A stretch of DNA of 8,095 nucleotides from an uncultured Oscillospiraceae bacterium (GCA_910578735.1 CAJTSQ010000034.1:18815-26909), one strand, 5' to 3'. Shown: positions 1 to 6,716, numbered from the stretch's first letter. Made by a program: numbers and translations. Notes: generated by a model not told the origin, from the sequence alone.

Positions 1-2
1 AT

Positions 3-944
3 AAATTCTGCCTGATGACGTTCCTGCTGCCCATCCTGGTCGCCGTGGCATTGAATTTTATGGGTTCCATCGACCTGTCCAGTCTGGGAGAACTGCACTT
101 CGGCGTACTGGAAAACGACCTGCCCCCACAGACAATCACTTGGCTGGAGCGGTATGGCCCGGTGACGGCCTACAGGACCCAGGAGGAGCTGACCGCCGCC
201 ATCAACGAACCGTCTACCAATGTGATTGGCGTAAAAGCAGACGGAGACAGCCTCAAAACCGCAATCAGCGGGGACGAGCTGGAGATTTTCCGGCAGGCGG
301 CGGCTACCCTCCCGGTTCTCTATGAACAGCGGGAATGGGCCGAAAAAGTAGAGATCCAAACGTTGGATCGGCCTGACATTCTGGAAAGTTTTCAAAACAT
401 TTTCATCCCCGCCGTGCTGATTGTGGCTATGTTTATGGGCTGTACGTTCAACGCCATGAACATCATTTCCGAAAAGGAGGACGGCGTAGCTTTCATCAAC
501 GAAATCCTTCCTATGACGCCAAGCCAATACATTTTGCAGAAAGTCGTGGTGGGATTTCTCTTTGGAAGTCTATCGTCTATCGTAACGGCGTGTATTTGCT
601 TTCACCTGTCCTGGCAAAATTTCGGGATGATGCTGGTGCTGATTGTTCTGTCGTCCTTTGTGGCTGCGCTGATCGGGCTGTTTATCGGCAGATTCTCCGA
701 GGGCCTGATGATCGGTGTGGTCTATATCAAGATCATCATGCTGGTGTTTATTGCGGTGCCCATTTTATGCGCTCTGATTGGGGTCAGCGGGCCGCTGGCG
801 GTCCTCTGCAATCTCGTCCCATCCCAGCCCGCTTTTGATGGCATTATGGCTCTGTCCGCAGGGAACACAGGCACAGCAATCAAAGATGCCGGCATACTGT
901 CTATTCATTGTGCCGTGATGTATGCATCTATGTTTGTTCAATAA
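3..944 (+). CDS. ABC-2 type transporter permease, 5' end cut off by the window edge
   Basis: Membrane subunit of an ABC exporter, the partner of an ATP-binding protein that would lie to the left. The reading frame is open to the window edge, so the ATG at 15 is probably internal. Numbering from that ATG (309 residues): hydrophobic segment at 1-17, then a soluble, probably extracytoplasmic region of about 110 residues (18-128). Helices follow at about 129-150, 172-197, 203-225 and 232-255, and a last hydrophobic stretch at 290-308. The segment after the large loop runs FNAMNIISEKEDG (145-157), the usual position of the conserved I-x-x-E-K-E-x-G coupling motif in ABC-2 permeases. The large loop between helix 1 and helix 2 is typical of the family. 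The C terminus is short, ending only a few residues into the last helix, and its stop lies inside the convergent regulator gene. The cargo cannot be inferred. Family is fairly sure; the true start is outside the window. Confidence 0.8.
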   Translation, partial: KFCLMTFLLPILVAVALNFMGSIDLSSLGELHFGVLENDLPPQTITWLERYGPVTAYRTQEELTAAINEPSTNVIGVKADGDSLKTAISGDELEIFRQAAATLPVLYEQREWAEKVEIQTLDRPDILESFQNIFIPAVLIVAMFMGCTFNAMNIISEKEDGVAFINEILPMTPSQYILQKVVVGFLFGSLSSIVTACICFHLSWQNFGMMLVLIVLSSFVAALIGLFIGRFSEGLMIGVVYIKIIMLVFIAVPILCALIGVSGPLAVLCNLVPSQPAFDGIMALSAGNTGTAIKDAGILSIHCAVMYASMFVQ

Positions 945-2274
945 ATATACGATAGATATTGCCAGGTCTTCCGGCCGTCCCCGTTGCGGTCTGCCCTGAC
1001 AGAATCGCAAGGCCGCTTTCCTCCAAGGCTGCAAGCAGGCGGCTGGCGCTTCTCAGGGAGATGTGAAGATGTTCCGCCAATTCAGCGGCAGTAAACAGCG
1101 ACTTCTCTGTCTGTTCCATAATCAGAGCAAGCTGCCGCAGTTTTATGGCCGAGATTCCTGTTCTTTCAACAAGCTGGTGAAGCTGTACCTGCTCCTCCTT
1201 TGCCTTTTTGTGCTGTGGACGAACAAAATTGATTGGTCCGGTAATCGAGCTTATATTATGCACAATATATGCGCAGCTTTCCTCCCGCAGCCCGGCCTTT
1301 TTCAGCCCGAGCCCGGCATTTGCCCGGGCCTCTCCCGGCGAGTAGCCAAATCCGATTCCCAGACTTATGTTGCACGCGCTGTTGTCCTGGATTAATTGGA
1401 GAACGGGCAGGCTCTCCAGGGAATTGCTGTAGGTCATCAGATCCTTCCGGTTCATCAGTATAATAAACAATTCATCGGACTGCTGTATTACAGTGGCTCG
1501 GGCATCCTTGGCAAAGTGATACAGCTCCTCCGCGGCTTTCAGCTTTTCGTGGCTCTCCAGATATTCCCGCTGGGCCTGGTAAAAAATTTCCTCCTTTGGC
1601 GTGATCCGCAGCGCCAGCACCGCCAGATTGCCCATCTCCATTTGAGCGCGCTCCATACATTCCTGCTTCATTCTGGACACAGTCCGGATGATATTGTCCG
1701 TGGTCGGCCTGGAATAAGTGACGGGGATGCCGTCCGCCGCCAAACGGTCAAATACTTGAATGTCCGTAGCAATACAACCGGATGCGGCGCCGTCCAAAAA
1801 AAGCTTTCGATGTCCCTGATACAGGGCTTCAAAATAATTATCCTCCAAACGCTTCGGATAGCGCCGCTTCAGAATATGGACATGGACATCCGGTATCCCG
1901 GCATCGGCAAAAACCTTCCGCACAGTGGAGGGAGCGTAATTATCAATACTGACCCGGGTGATATCGGCCTTCTGCCAGGACAGCGAGACAAGGGAGTTGA
2001 GAAGGGACACGCTGTCCTTTTCAATAAAGCCGCAGGGGATGTCCGGATCAAACAGCTTTTGAAACTGCTTAAATTGAAGCTCTCCGCCGAATATCACCCC
2101 GTCGATCTGTTTTTTCATCTCCATCAGGGCTTTGGCCATCTCTTCGTGATAGTCATAGCGATCATTCTCAAAAATCTCAATCTGGATCTCTGGAAACTGC
2201 TTGGGTACAATGCCTCGGATCAAATCCATCCGTACATGGGTCCCAATAAAGCCCAGCTTCACTTTTTCTTTCAA
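928..2274 (-). CDS. Transcriptional regulator: ligand-binding-like N terminus, GGDEF-like middle, C-terminal winged helix
   Basis: Probable DNA-binding regulator of the divergent peptidase/transporter/aminotransferase operon. I chose the TTG at 2274 (448 residues). AGGGGGAG (2288-2281) lies 6 nt upstream of it, and the protein then begins with a clean beta strand, KEKVKLGFIGTH. An in-frame TTG at 2307 would add 11 residues but has no ribosome binding site. Residues 1-200 look like an alpha/beta sensor, with repeated strand/helix units and the run GVIFGGE at 59-65. Residues about 255-330 resemble a degenerate GGDEF or GTP-cyclohydrolase-III-like fold: QQSDELFII (264-272), then LGIGFG (305-310), then EARANAGLGLKKA (315-327). 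The GGDEF signature itself is absent, so cyclase activity is not expected. Residues about 390-446 form a winged helix (FTAAELAEHLHIS...RSASRLLAALEESGLA, then a GRPGNIYRI wing). The exact family is not recognised; regulator function is inferred from the helix-turn-helix and the divergent layout. Confidence 0.72.
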   Translation of the reverse strand: MKEKVKLGFIGTHVRMDLIRGIVPKQFPEIQIEIFENDRYDYHEEMAKALMEMKKQIDGVIFGGELQFKQFQKLFDPDIPCGFIEKDSVSLLNSLVSLSWQKADITRVSIDNYAPSTVRKVFADAGIPDVHVHILKRRYPKRLEDNYFEALYQGHRKLFLDGAASGCIATDIQVFDRLAADGIPVTYSRPTTDNIIRTVSRMKQECMERAQMEMGNLAVLALRITPKEEIFYQAQREYLESHEKLKAAEELYHFAKDARATVIQQSDELFIILMNRKDLMTYSNSLESLPVLQLIQDNSACNISLGIGFGYSPGEARANAGLGLKKAGLREESCAYIVHNISSITGPINFVRPQHKKAKEEQVQLHQLVERTGISAIKLRQLALIMEQTEKSLFTAAELAEHLHISLRSASRLLAALEESGLAILSGQTATGTAGRPGNIYRIFIEQT

Positions 2275-2280
2275 AGCCCA

Positions 2281-2288
2281 CTCCCCCT
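2281..2288 (-). promoter_or_regulatory. Ribosome binding site that decides the regulator start
   Basis: Read on the minus strand this is AGGGGGAG, 6 nt before the TTG at 2274-2272. The alternative in-frame TTG at 2307 is preceded only by A/T-rich sequence, so this site favours the shorter 448-residue protein with a non-ATG start. Confidence 0.7.
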
Positions 2289-2297
2289 GTTTTTTAA

Positions 2298-2327
2298 TTT
2301 TGGTCAAATTATGGTTGTTTTTTGGTC
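2298..2327. promoter_or_regulatory. Direct repeat TTTTGGTC x2, possible operator in the divergent promoter region
   Basis: TTTTGGTC occurs at 2298-2305 and again at 2320-2327, start-to-start 22 bp, about two turns of DNA, so both copies would lie on the same face of the helix. They sit just upstream of the regulator's ribosome binding site, where an autoregulating protein would bind. T-rich 8-mers can recur by chance, so this is a candidate only. Confidence 0.3.
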
Positions 2328-2337
2328 TGCAGATTTT

Positions 2338-2381
2338 TGACTATAATAAAACACAAGATAGAGCCGTTTTCTGACTGTAAT
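2338..2381. repeat. Direct repeat TGACTrTAAT x2 in the divergent promoter region
   Basis: TGACTATAAT at 2338-2347 and TGACTGTAAT at 2372-2381 differ at one base and are 34 bp apart start-to-start. The first contains a perfect TATAAT (2342-2347) on the + strand, without a good -35 at 16-18 bp. The repeats may be operator copies, or the first may be an activator-dependent -10 box. Confidence 0.3.
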
Positions 2382-2401
2382 TTTATCATACTTCCCAAAT
2401 C

Positions 2402-2430
2402 TTGAACAGAAGAAAACCGGATTCTATTCT
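2402..2430 (+). promoter_or_regulatory. Candidate sigma-A promoter for the peptidase operon
   Basis: TTGAAC (2402-2407), a 17-nt spacer, then TATTCT (2425-2430); each box matches 4 of 6 consensus bases. Transcription would start near 2437, giving a leader of only about 20 nt before the ATG at 2456, just enough for the GGAGG ribosome binding site. The upstream repeats would lie at the -60 to -140 region expected for an activator. Moderate match only. Confidence 0.35.
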
Positions 2431-2455
2431 GCAAATTTTATGGAGGTGGAGTTCT

Positions 2456-3622
2456 ATGGCAGATCACGCAGTAAAAATCGGCCAGTATGTCGATCATTGC
2501 CAGGCGGAAATGGTTGACTTCTGGCGGGACCTGGTCAACTTCCAGGGGTGCGCAAAAGAAGTCCCCCGGATGAAAGCCTTGCTCCAAATGGTAAAGGATC
2601 GCCTGGAGCAGGAGGGTTTCCTGTGCCGCATGATACCTTCCGGAGGAGGGATTCCTGTCCTCTCCGCGGTGGACGGGCCTGAACGGACCGGCAAGCCTAT
2701 CCTGCTCTGCGGACACCTGGACACCGTATTCCCCCGGGACGCCTACCCGGAGAATCCCTTTGTGATCCGGGACGGCATCGCCTACGGCCCCGGCACAGCG
2801 GATATGAAGGGCGGGGCGGTGATGATGCTGTACATTGTCAAGGCCCTGCGGAGCATGGGTTTTGACCGCAGCCCTATCAAGCTCCTCCTCTGCGGAGACG
2901 AGGAAATCGGGCATGTGGGCTCCCGGGCCCCTGAGATTATCCGACAGGAAGCGGCGGGCTGTCTCTGCGCTTTTAACCTGGAGACAGGGCGGATGGACGA
3001 CTGCATCGCCGTTGGCCGCAAGGGAAATCTGGATTGCCACATCACCGTCCGGGGCGTCGGCGGCCACGTGGGCAACGACTTTCTCACCGGGCGCAACGCC
3101 ATTGAGGAGATGGCCCATAAGATTTTAGCTCTGCAAGCCCTCACACGTTATGAGGACGGAATCATTGTCAGTGTGGACGTAATTCAGGGCGGTACTGTGT
3201 CCAACGCCATTCCGGATTTCTGCAAAATTGAGGTGGACGCCCGGTTTGACCACGCCTCAGACCTGGACGAATTGAAAAAGCAAATCTCACAGGCCTGTGA
3301 GGCTACCCACGTTCCGGATACCCAGACCACAGTGGACTTTATGAACGATATGCCCGTTTTTGAGAAGACCCAGGCAAATCTGGATCTGCTGGACCGGCTG
3401 AATCAGGCTGCGGCAGAGTATGGACACCCTCCCTTCGGCACCGCCTTCCCCGGCGGCAACTCCGACGTCTCCTACATTTCACAGGCCGGTATCCCCGCAA
3501 TCTGCTCCTGCGGTGTGAAGGGGAGCGGCGCCCACACCATGGAGGAGTGCGCCATAGTAGACACCCTCTTTCTGCGGACAAAAATGATTGCCTGTGTCAT
3601 CTACGAGCTGGAATCCATCTGA
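2456..3622 (+). CDS. M20 family metallopeptidase, glutamate carboxypeptidase (CPG2)-like
   Basis: Cytoplasmic zinc-dependent hydrolase expected to cleave a C-terminal or N-acylated amino acid from a small peptide or conjugate. The start is the ATG at 2456, with GGAGG (2442-2446) 9 nt upstream; an in-frame TTG at 2402 has no ribosome binding site. The 388-residue length is normal for the family. The active site is complete: H87 and D89 in GHLDT, bridging D116 in GTADMKGG, general base E149 and metal ligand E150 in GDEE, E176 in LETGR, and last metal ligand H360 in GSGAH. The lid/dimerisation domain lies at about 188-300 with H204 in VGGHVG and NAIP at 250-253. The DTVFP run and spacing of ligands match the carboxypeptidase G2 branch rather than the PepT or ArgE branches, though M20 members are hard to separate. 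No signal peptide is visible. It is first in an operon, 27 bp before the transporter gene, implying intracellular cleavage of an imported compound. Substrate unknown. Confidence 0.88.
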   Translation: MADHAVKIGQYVDHCQAEMVDFWRDLVNFQGCAKEVPRMKALLQMVKDRLEQEGFLCRMIPSGGGIPVLSAVDGPERTGKPILLCGHLDTVFPRDAYPENPFVIRDGIAYGPGTADMKGGAVMMLYIVKALRSMGFDRSPIKLLLCGDEEIGHVGSRAPEIIRQEAAGCLCAFNLETGRMDDCIAVGRKGNLDCHITVRGVGGHVGNDFLTGRNAIEEMAHKILALQALTRYEDGIIVSVDVIQGGTVSNAIPDFCKIEVDARFDHASDLDELKKQISQACEATHVPDTQTTVDFMNDMPVFEKTQANLDLLDRLNQAAAEYGHPPFGTAFPGGNSDVSYISQAGIPAICSCGVKGSGAHTMEECAIVDTLFLRTKMIACVIYELESI

Positions 3623-3634
3623 CAAAATTTTATT

Positions 3635-3640
3635 GGGAGG
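3635..3640 (+). promoter_or_regulatory. Ribosome binding site of the YfcC-family gene
   Basis: GGGAGG, 9 nt upstream of the ATG at 3650, within the 27-bp gap after the peptidase stop. It fixes the start of the transporter and leaves no room for a separate promoter, supporting cotranscription. Confidence 0.7.
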
Positions 3641-3649
3641 ATATTTGCT

Positions 3650-5077
3650 ATGAGTAACCAAAAACCAGGCGCACCTGATCCAACCTTAACAAAGAGAAAA
3701 GGCGCGCCCAATCCTATTGTGATTATTATCGGCATAATCCTTGTCAGCGCACTGGCCAGTTACATTGTTCCCTCCGGCGTATTCGAGCGGGTGCTGGACC
3801 CCAACACCGACCGAATGGTGGTAGACCCCTCCAGCTTCCACTACACCGAACAGAATCCCACCGGATTCTTTGACCTGTTTAAGTCCCTGACCCGCGGACT
3901 TCAGTCCGCCAGCGATATTATCGCTTTCCTCTTTATCATCGGCGGCGCCTTTGGTGTGATGGAGGCCACGGGGGCCATCAAATCCGGCATGGGGACCCTG
4001 GTGCTGAAAATGCGGGGGCGGGAACTGCTGCTGGTCCCCGTCTGTATGGCGATTTTCACCTGCGGCTCTGCCTTTGCCGCCAATGAGGAGGAATATCTGG
4101 CCTTTCTCCCGCTGATTCTGTCCATCTGCCTGGCTATGGGCTTTGATTCTCTCACCGCTCTGGGTATCGTGTTCGGCTCCACCGGCGCGGGCATCGCCTC
4201 CGGATGTACCAACCCCTTCACGGTCGGCGTGGCCCAGGGAATTGCGGGCCTGCCCCTGTTTTCGGGCATCGAGCTGCGCCTGGTCTCTCTGGTGGTGCTG
4301 TATGTTATCAACGCCACCTTTGTCACCCTCTACGCCAGGAAGGTAAAAGCCAACCCCCGAGCCAGCTCCATGTACGAGCTGGACCGCGCCCGCACAGATA
4401 CCTTTGCGGTCAACGAGGAGGAGCGCATGACAGGCCGGCATAAGCTGGTGCTGCTGATTTTCGTGGCCACCATCGCCATTCTGGTGTACGGCGTCATTCA
4501 ATACGGTTTCTACATTGACGAGCTGGCCGCCCTGTTTCTGATTATGGGCATCGCCGCCGGTCTGGTGGGCGGCCTGCGTCCCGGTGAGATTGCCGACAGC
4601 TTTATCAAGGGTTGTCACAATATGCTCTTCCCCTGCGTCATGGTTGGCTTCTGCAAGGCGACCACCATCATTCTTACAGACGCCCTCATCATGGACACCA
4701 TCATCCACTTCCTGGCCGGTCTGCTGACCGGTATCCCCGCCACGCTGACCGCCTGCGGCATGTTCCTGATTCAGGCGCTGTTCAACTTCCTGGTGCCCTC
4801 CGGTTCCGGGCAGGCAGCCATCACCATGCCCATCATGGCCCCGCTGGCAGATTTGGTGGGAATTACCCGGCAGACCGCCGTCCTGGCCTTCCAGTTCGGC
4901 GATGCCTCCACCAACTGCATCACCCCTGCCAGCGGCATGACCATGTCCGCTCTGGCCATTGCGGGCGTGCCCCTGAACAAGTGGTGGAAATTCTTTGTTC
5001 CCTTGGTGCTGATCTGGTGGGGGATAGCCATTTTGTTCCTGATTTACGCTACTCTGACCGGCTATGGTCCCTTCTAA
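3650..5077 (+). CDS. YfcC-family membrane transporter (DcuC/AbgT-like ion transporter superfamily)
   Basis: Integral membrane carrier of 475 residues, probably an ion-coupled importer or exchanger for amino acids, peptides or organic anions. A short positively charged N terminus (TKRK at 14-17) precedes the first helix (22-42). About 12 hydrophobic segments follow in two halves, separated by a charged cytoplasmic loop at about 229-263. Hallmarks of the YfcC group are TNPFTVGVAQ (187-196) with the following IAGLPLFSG, LVPSGSGQAAITMPIMAPLADLVG (381-404) and FGDASTN (416-422). The two Asn/Pro/Ser-Gly-rich hairpins in pseudo-symmetric positions are typical of this superfamily, to which the p-aminobenzoyl-glutamate transporter AbgT is distantly related. 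It follows the peptidase gene by 27 bp and precedes the aminotransferase by 13 bp, so it probably brings in the compound the other two process. Substrate cannot be read from sequence. The long open frame on the opposite strand is a compositional shadow. Confidence 0.85.
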   Translation: MSNQKPGAPDPTLTKRKGAPNPIVIIIGIILVSALASYIVPSGVFERVLDPNTDRMVVDPSSFHYTEQNPTGFFDLFKSLTRGLQSASDIIAFLFIIGGAFGVMEATGAIKSGMGTLVLKMRGRELLLVPVCMAIFTCGSAFAANEEEYLAFLPLILSICLAMGFDSLTALGIVFGSTGAGIASGCTNPFTVGVAQGIAGLPLFSGIELRLVSLVVLYVINATFVTLYARKVKANPRASSMYELDRARTDTFAVNEEERMTGRHKLVLLIFVATIAILVYGVIQYGFYIDELAALFLIMGIAAGLVGGLRPGEIADSFIKGCHNMLFPCVMVGFCKATTIILTDALIMDTIIHFLAGLLTGIPATLTACGMFLIQALFNFLVPSGSGQAAITMPIMAPLADLVGITRQTAVLAFQFGDASTNCITPASGMTMSALAIAGVPLNKWWKFFVPLVLIWWGIAILFLIYATLTGYGPF

Positions 5078-5082
5078 GGAGG
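5075..5082 (+). promoter_or_regulatory. Ribosome binding site overlapping the transporter stop codon
   Basis: TAAGGAGG, 8 nt before the ATG at 5091. The TAA that ends the YfcC-type gene is the first part of the site, suggesting tight translational coupling. It selects 5091 over an in-frame ATG at 5064, which lies inside the transporter gene. Confidence 0.75.
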
Positions 5083-5090
5083 TTCCTGTG

Positions 5091-6368
5091 ATGAAAAATT
5101 TCTTGTCCATGAACCAATCTGAGCTGGCGGAAGCGAAAGAGGAGCTTCAAAGGAAATTCCAGAAGTTTAAGGACTGCGAGCTGTCTTTGAACATGGCCCG
5201 TGGCAAGCCGGGGGCCGATCAGCTGGAGCTGTCCCTCCCCCTGCTGGATGTGCTCAATTCCAGGAGTGACTGCCACGACGCCAGCGGTCTGGACTGCCGC
5301 AACTACGGCGAGCTCCTGGGCATCCCGGAGGCCCGGAAGCTCTTTGCCGATTATATGGGCATAACGCCCGAGGAGACCATCGTGGTGGGCTCCGCCTCTC
5401 TCACATTTATGTACGACTGTATGGCCCGGGCCATGCTGCTGGGGGTGCTTGGGGGCGACAAGCCCTGGGGCAAGCACGAGAAGGTCAAATTTCTCTGCCC
5501 TGTGCCCGGCTACGACCGGCACTTTACCATCTGCGAGACTTTGGGCATTGAGATGATCAACATCCCTCTTACCGAGTTGGGCCCGGACATGGACCTGGTG
5601 GAGAAGCTGGTGGCGGAGGACGAGACTGTCAAGGGCATCTGGTGCGTACCCAAGTACACCAACCCCCTGGGCGGCTCCTACTCCGACGAAGCGGTGCGCC
5701 GCCTGGCCGCCCTGAAGCCCGCCGCCAGGGACTTCCGCATCTTCTGGGACAACGCCTACGCCCTGCACTACGTCTATGAGGATACGCCCGTACTCAACAT
5801 CCTGAAGGAATGTAAAAAGGCGGGCAATCCCGACATGGTCTATCTGTTCGGCTCCACCTCCAAAATCACCTTCCCTGGGGCGGGGGTGGCCTTCTTCGGG
5901 GCCTCCAGGGACAATGTGGACTTTATTGCCAGACAGCTCAACGCCCAGTCCATCAGCTGGGACAAGATAAACATGCTGCGCCATGTGCGTTTCTTCAGGG
6001 ACGCCGCCGGTATCCGGGCGCAGATGGACAAACACGCCGCCATCCTCCGGCCCAAGTTCGACGCGGTGCTGTCCGCCCTGGAACGTGAGATCGCTTCCAC
6101 TGGGGCCGGTTCCTGGGTAAAGCCCAAGGGAGGGTACTTCGTCACCTATATGGCACTGCCCGGCTGTGCCAAGCGGATTGTCCAGCTGTGCAAGGAGGCC
6201 GGAGTGGTCCTCACTGACGCCGGGGCCACCCACCCCTACCACCAGGACCCGGAGGACAGCTATATCCGGCTGGCTCCCTCCTTCCCTTCTCCCGCCGAAT
6301 TGGCCCAGGCCATGGAGGTGTTCTGCGCTGCCGCCAAGCTGGCCGCTGTAGAGAAGCTTTTGGCCTAA
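5091..6368 (+). CDS. PLP-dependent aminotransferase, class Ic aspartate-aminotransferase-like
   Basis: Fold-type I aminotransferase of 425 residues, transferring an amino group from an amino acid to a 2-oxo acid in the cytoplasm. The start is the ATG at 5091, placed by the strong site at 5075-5082. The N-terminal LSLNMARGKPGADQLELS (31-48) is characteristic of the Asp_aminotransf (class Ic) subgroup, in which the usual GEP is replaced by ARGKP. Catalytic features are present: YTNP (189-192) with the conserved Asn, FWDNAY (218-223) with D220 to pair with the pyridine nitrogen and Y223, SSTSK-type loop GSTSKITFPGAG (254-265) with Schiff-base lysine K258, and YIRLAPS (391-397) with R393 for the substrate carboxylate. 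The last gene of the operon, it probably acts on the amino acid released by the M20 peptidase, but this is inferred from linkage. It could be aspartate-, alanine- or aromatic-specific; side-chain specificity is not evident. Confidence 0.88.
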   Translation: MKNFLSMNQSELAEAKEELQRKFQKFKDCELSLNMARGKPGADQLELSLPLLDVLNSRSDCHDASGLDCRNYGELLGIPEARKLFADYMGITPEETIVVGSASLTFMYDCMARAMLLGVLGGDKPWGKHEKVKFLCPVPGYDRHFTICETLGIEMINIPLTELGPDMDLVEKLVAEDETVKGIWCVPKYTNPLGGSYSDEAVRRLAALKPAARDFRIFWDNAYALHYVYEDTPVLNILKECKKAGNPDMVYLFGSTSKITFPGAGVAFFGASRDNVDFIARQLNAQSISWDKINMLRHVRFFRDAAGIRAQMDKHAAILRPKFDAVLSALEREIASTGAGSWVKPKGGYFVTYMALPGCAKRIVQLCKEAGVVLTDAGATHPYHQDPEDSYIRLAPSFPSPAELAQAMEVFCAAAKLAAVEKLLA

Positions 6369-6417
6369 AAATATTTGTAAGATAATTTGCTATGATTATG
6401 AATCCTTCCGCTATCAA

Positions 6418-6516
6418 AGAACCTCTGATTTTTTCGTGTGTCTCCCGCCTCCGGCGGGGGACACACTTGATAATTCAGGGTTTAGCGCAGTGAGAACCGA
6501 TTAAATCAGAGGTTCC
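6418..6516. repeat. About 99-bp inverted-repeat element with internal hairpin (MITE-like or REP-like)
   Basis: Terminal arms GAACCTCTGATTT (6419-6431) and AAATCAGAGGTTC (6503-6515) are a perfect 13-bp inverted repeat about 70 bp apart. Inside lies the hairpin at 6436-6466. TCAA occurs one base outside each arm (6414-6417 and 6517-6520), which could be a target-site duplication, although a 4-bp match is weak evidence. A second GAACC at 6494-6498 can also pair with GGTTC at 6511-6515, so the right end has alternative pairings. No coding capacity. The design fits a small non-autonomous insertion element or a REP-like repeat lying just after the operon. Copy number cannot be judged from one window. 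Confidence 0.5.
6436..6466 (+). terminator. Strong hairpin downstream of the aminotransferase operon
   Basis: A 14-bp stem (6436-6449 with 6453-6466, one G-T pair) closed by a 3-nt loop, GC-rich at the tip and GTGTGTC/GACACAC at the base. It lies 68 bp after the aminotransferase stop and is the only strong candidate to end that operon. It is followed by TTGATAATTC rather than a clean T run, so termination is uncertain; it may instead be the structural core of the surrounding repeat. Confidence 0.4.
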
Positions 6517-6687
6517 TCAAGAATGTGGCTGGAGGGCCATAGCCTGACTCTGGAGCGCTTCGCCGCCGGGGCCCGGTACAACGTCACCGTGGAGCTGGCC
6601 GATCCTGGCGCAAAACAACTGTCCGCAAACATGGGGTCACAAAAAATTCCTCATTTGCTACTTGACAAAAATATCTGTCTGTGCTAA
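6505..6687 (+). pseudogene. 54-codon GC-rich open fragment of unknown origin
   Basis: The frame is open from 6505 and, from ATG 6523 to TAA 6685-6687, reads MWLEGHSLTLERFAAGAR followed by YNVTVELADPGAKQLSA. Codon use up to about 6612 is GC-rich and coding-like. After that the sequence turns A/T-rich and the last 20 residues look random, so this is probably a gene remnant running into the flavodoxin promoter: the TTGACA at 6662 lies inside the frame. The F-xxG-xx-x-V-x-V-E pattern vaguely recalls SymE-like small proteins, but the match is too weak to name it. No convincing ribosome binding site; AGAGG at 6508-6512 belongs to the repeat arm. Confidence 0.3.
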
Positions 6688-6690
6688 CGT
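6662..6690 (+). promoter_or_regulatory. Promoter of the flavodoxin gene
   Basis: Perfect -35 TTGACA (6662-6667), 17-nt spacer, -10 TAACGT (6685-6690, 3 of 6) supported by an extended TGC just before it (6682-6684). The expected start is near 6697, immediately before the first GTTAG-N6-CTAAC box, giving a leader of about 145 nt. The -10 box overlaps a further CTAAC half-site (6684-6688). Confidence 0.55.
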
Positions 6691-6700
6691 TTGCTTTACA

Positions 6701-6716
6701 GTTAGTAATATCTAAC
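6701..6716. promoter_or_regulatory. Operator-like palindrome GTTAG-N6-CTAAC, copy 1
   Basis: GTTAGTAATATCTAAC lies about 10 bp after the -10 box, where a bound repressor would block initiation. The same arm and spacing recur at 6790-6805. The TTAG/CTAA arms resemble binding sites of DtxR/IdeR-type iron regulators, and the gene served is a flavodoxin, a classic iron-limitation gene. The metalloregulator assignment is inference. Confidence 0.55.

Noticed and set aside
1396..2340. 314-codon + strand open frame opposite the regulator
   Set aside because: No motif or ribosome binding site, and the minus strand frame shows a clear winged helix and strong Shine-Dalgarno.
2402..2455. 18-residue N-terminal extension of the M20 peptidase from TTG 2402
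   Set aside because: No ribosome binding site before 2402, whereas GGAGG precedes ATG 2456 at good spacing; 2402 fits better as a -35 box.
3686..5110. 474-codon open frame on the minus strand opposite the YfcC-type gene
   Set aside because: It is rich in Gly, Gln, His and Asp with no hydrophobic core or motif, the usual antisense shadow of a GC-rich membrane protein gene; no ribosome binding site.
5049..6242. 397-codon open frame on the minus strand opposite the aminotransferase
   Set aside because: Low-complexity Gly/Val/His-rich translation, while the + strand frame has every catalytic motif of an aminotransferase.
6419..6515. Riboswitch or T-box leader
   Set aside because: No recognisable conserved core, and it lies downstream of one operon without a full gene directly after it; the paired ends fit a repeat element better.
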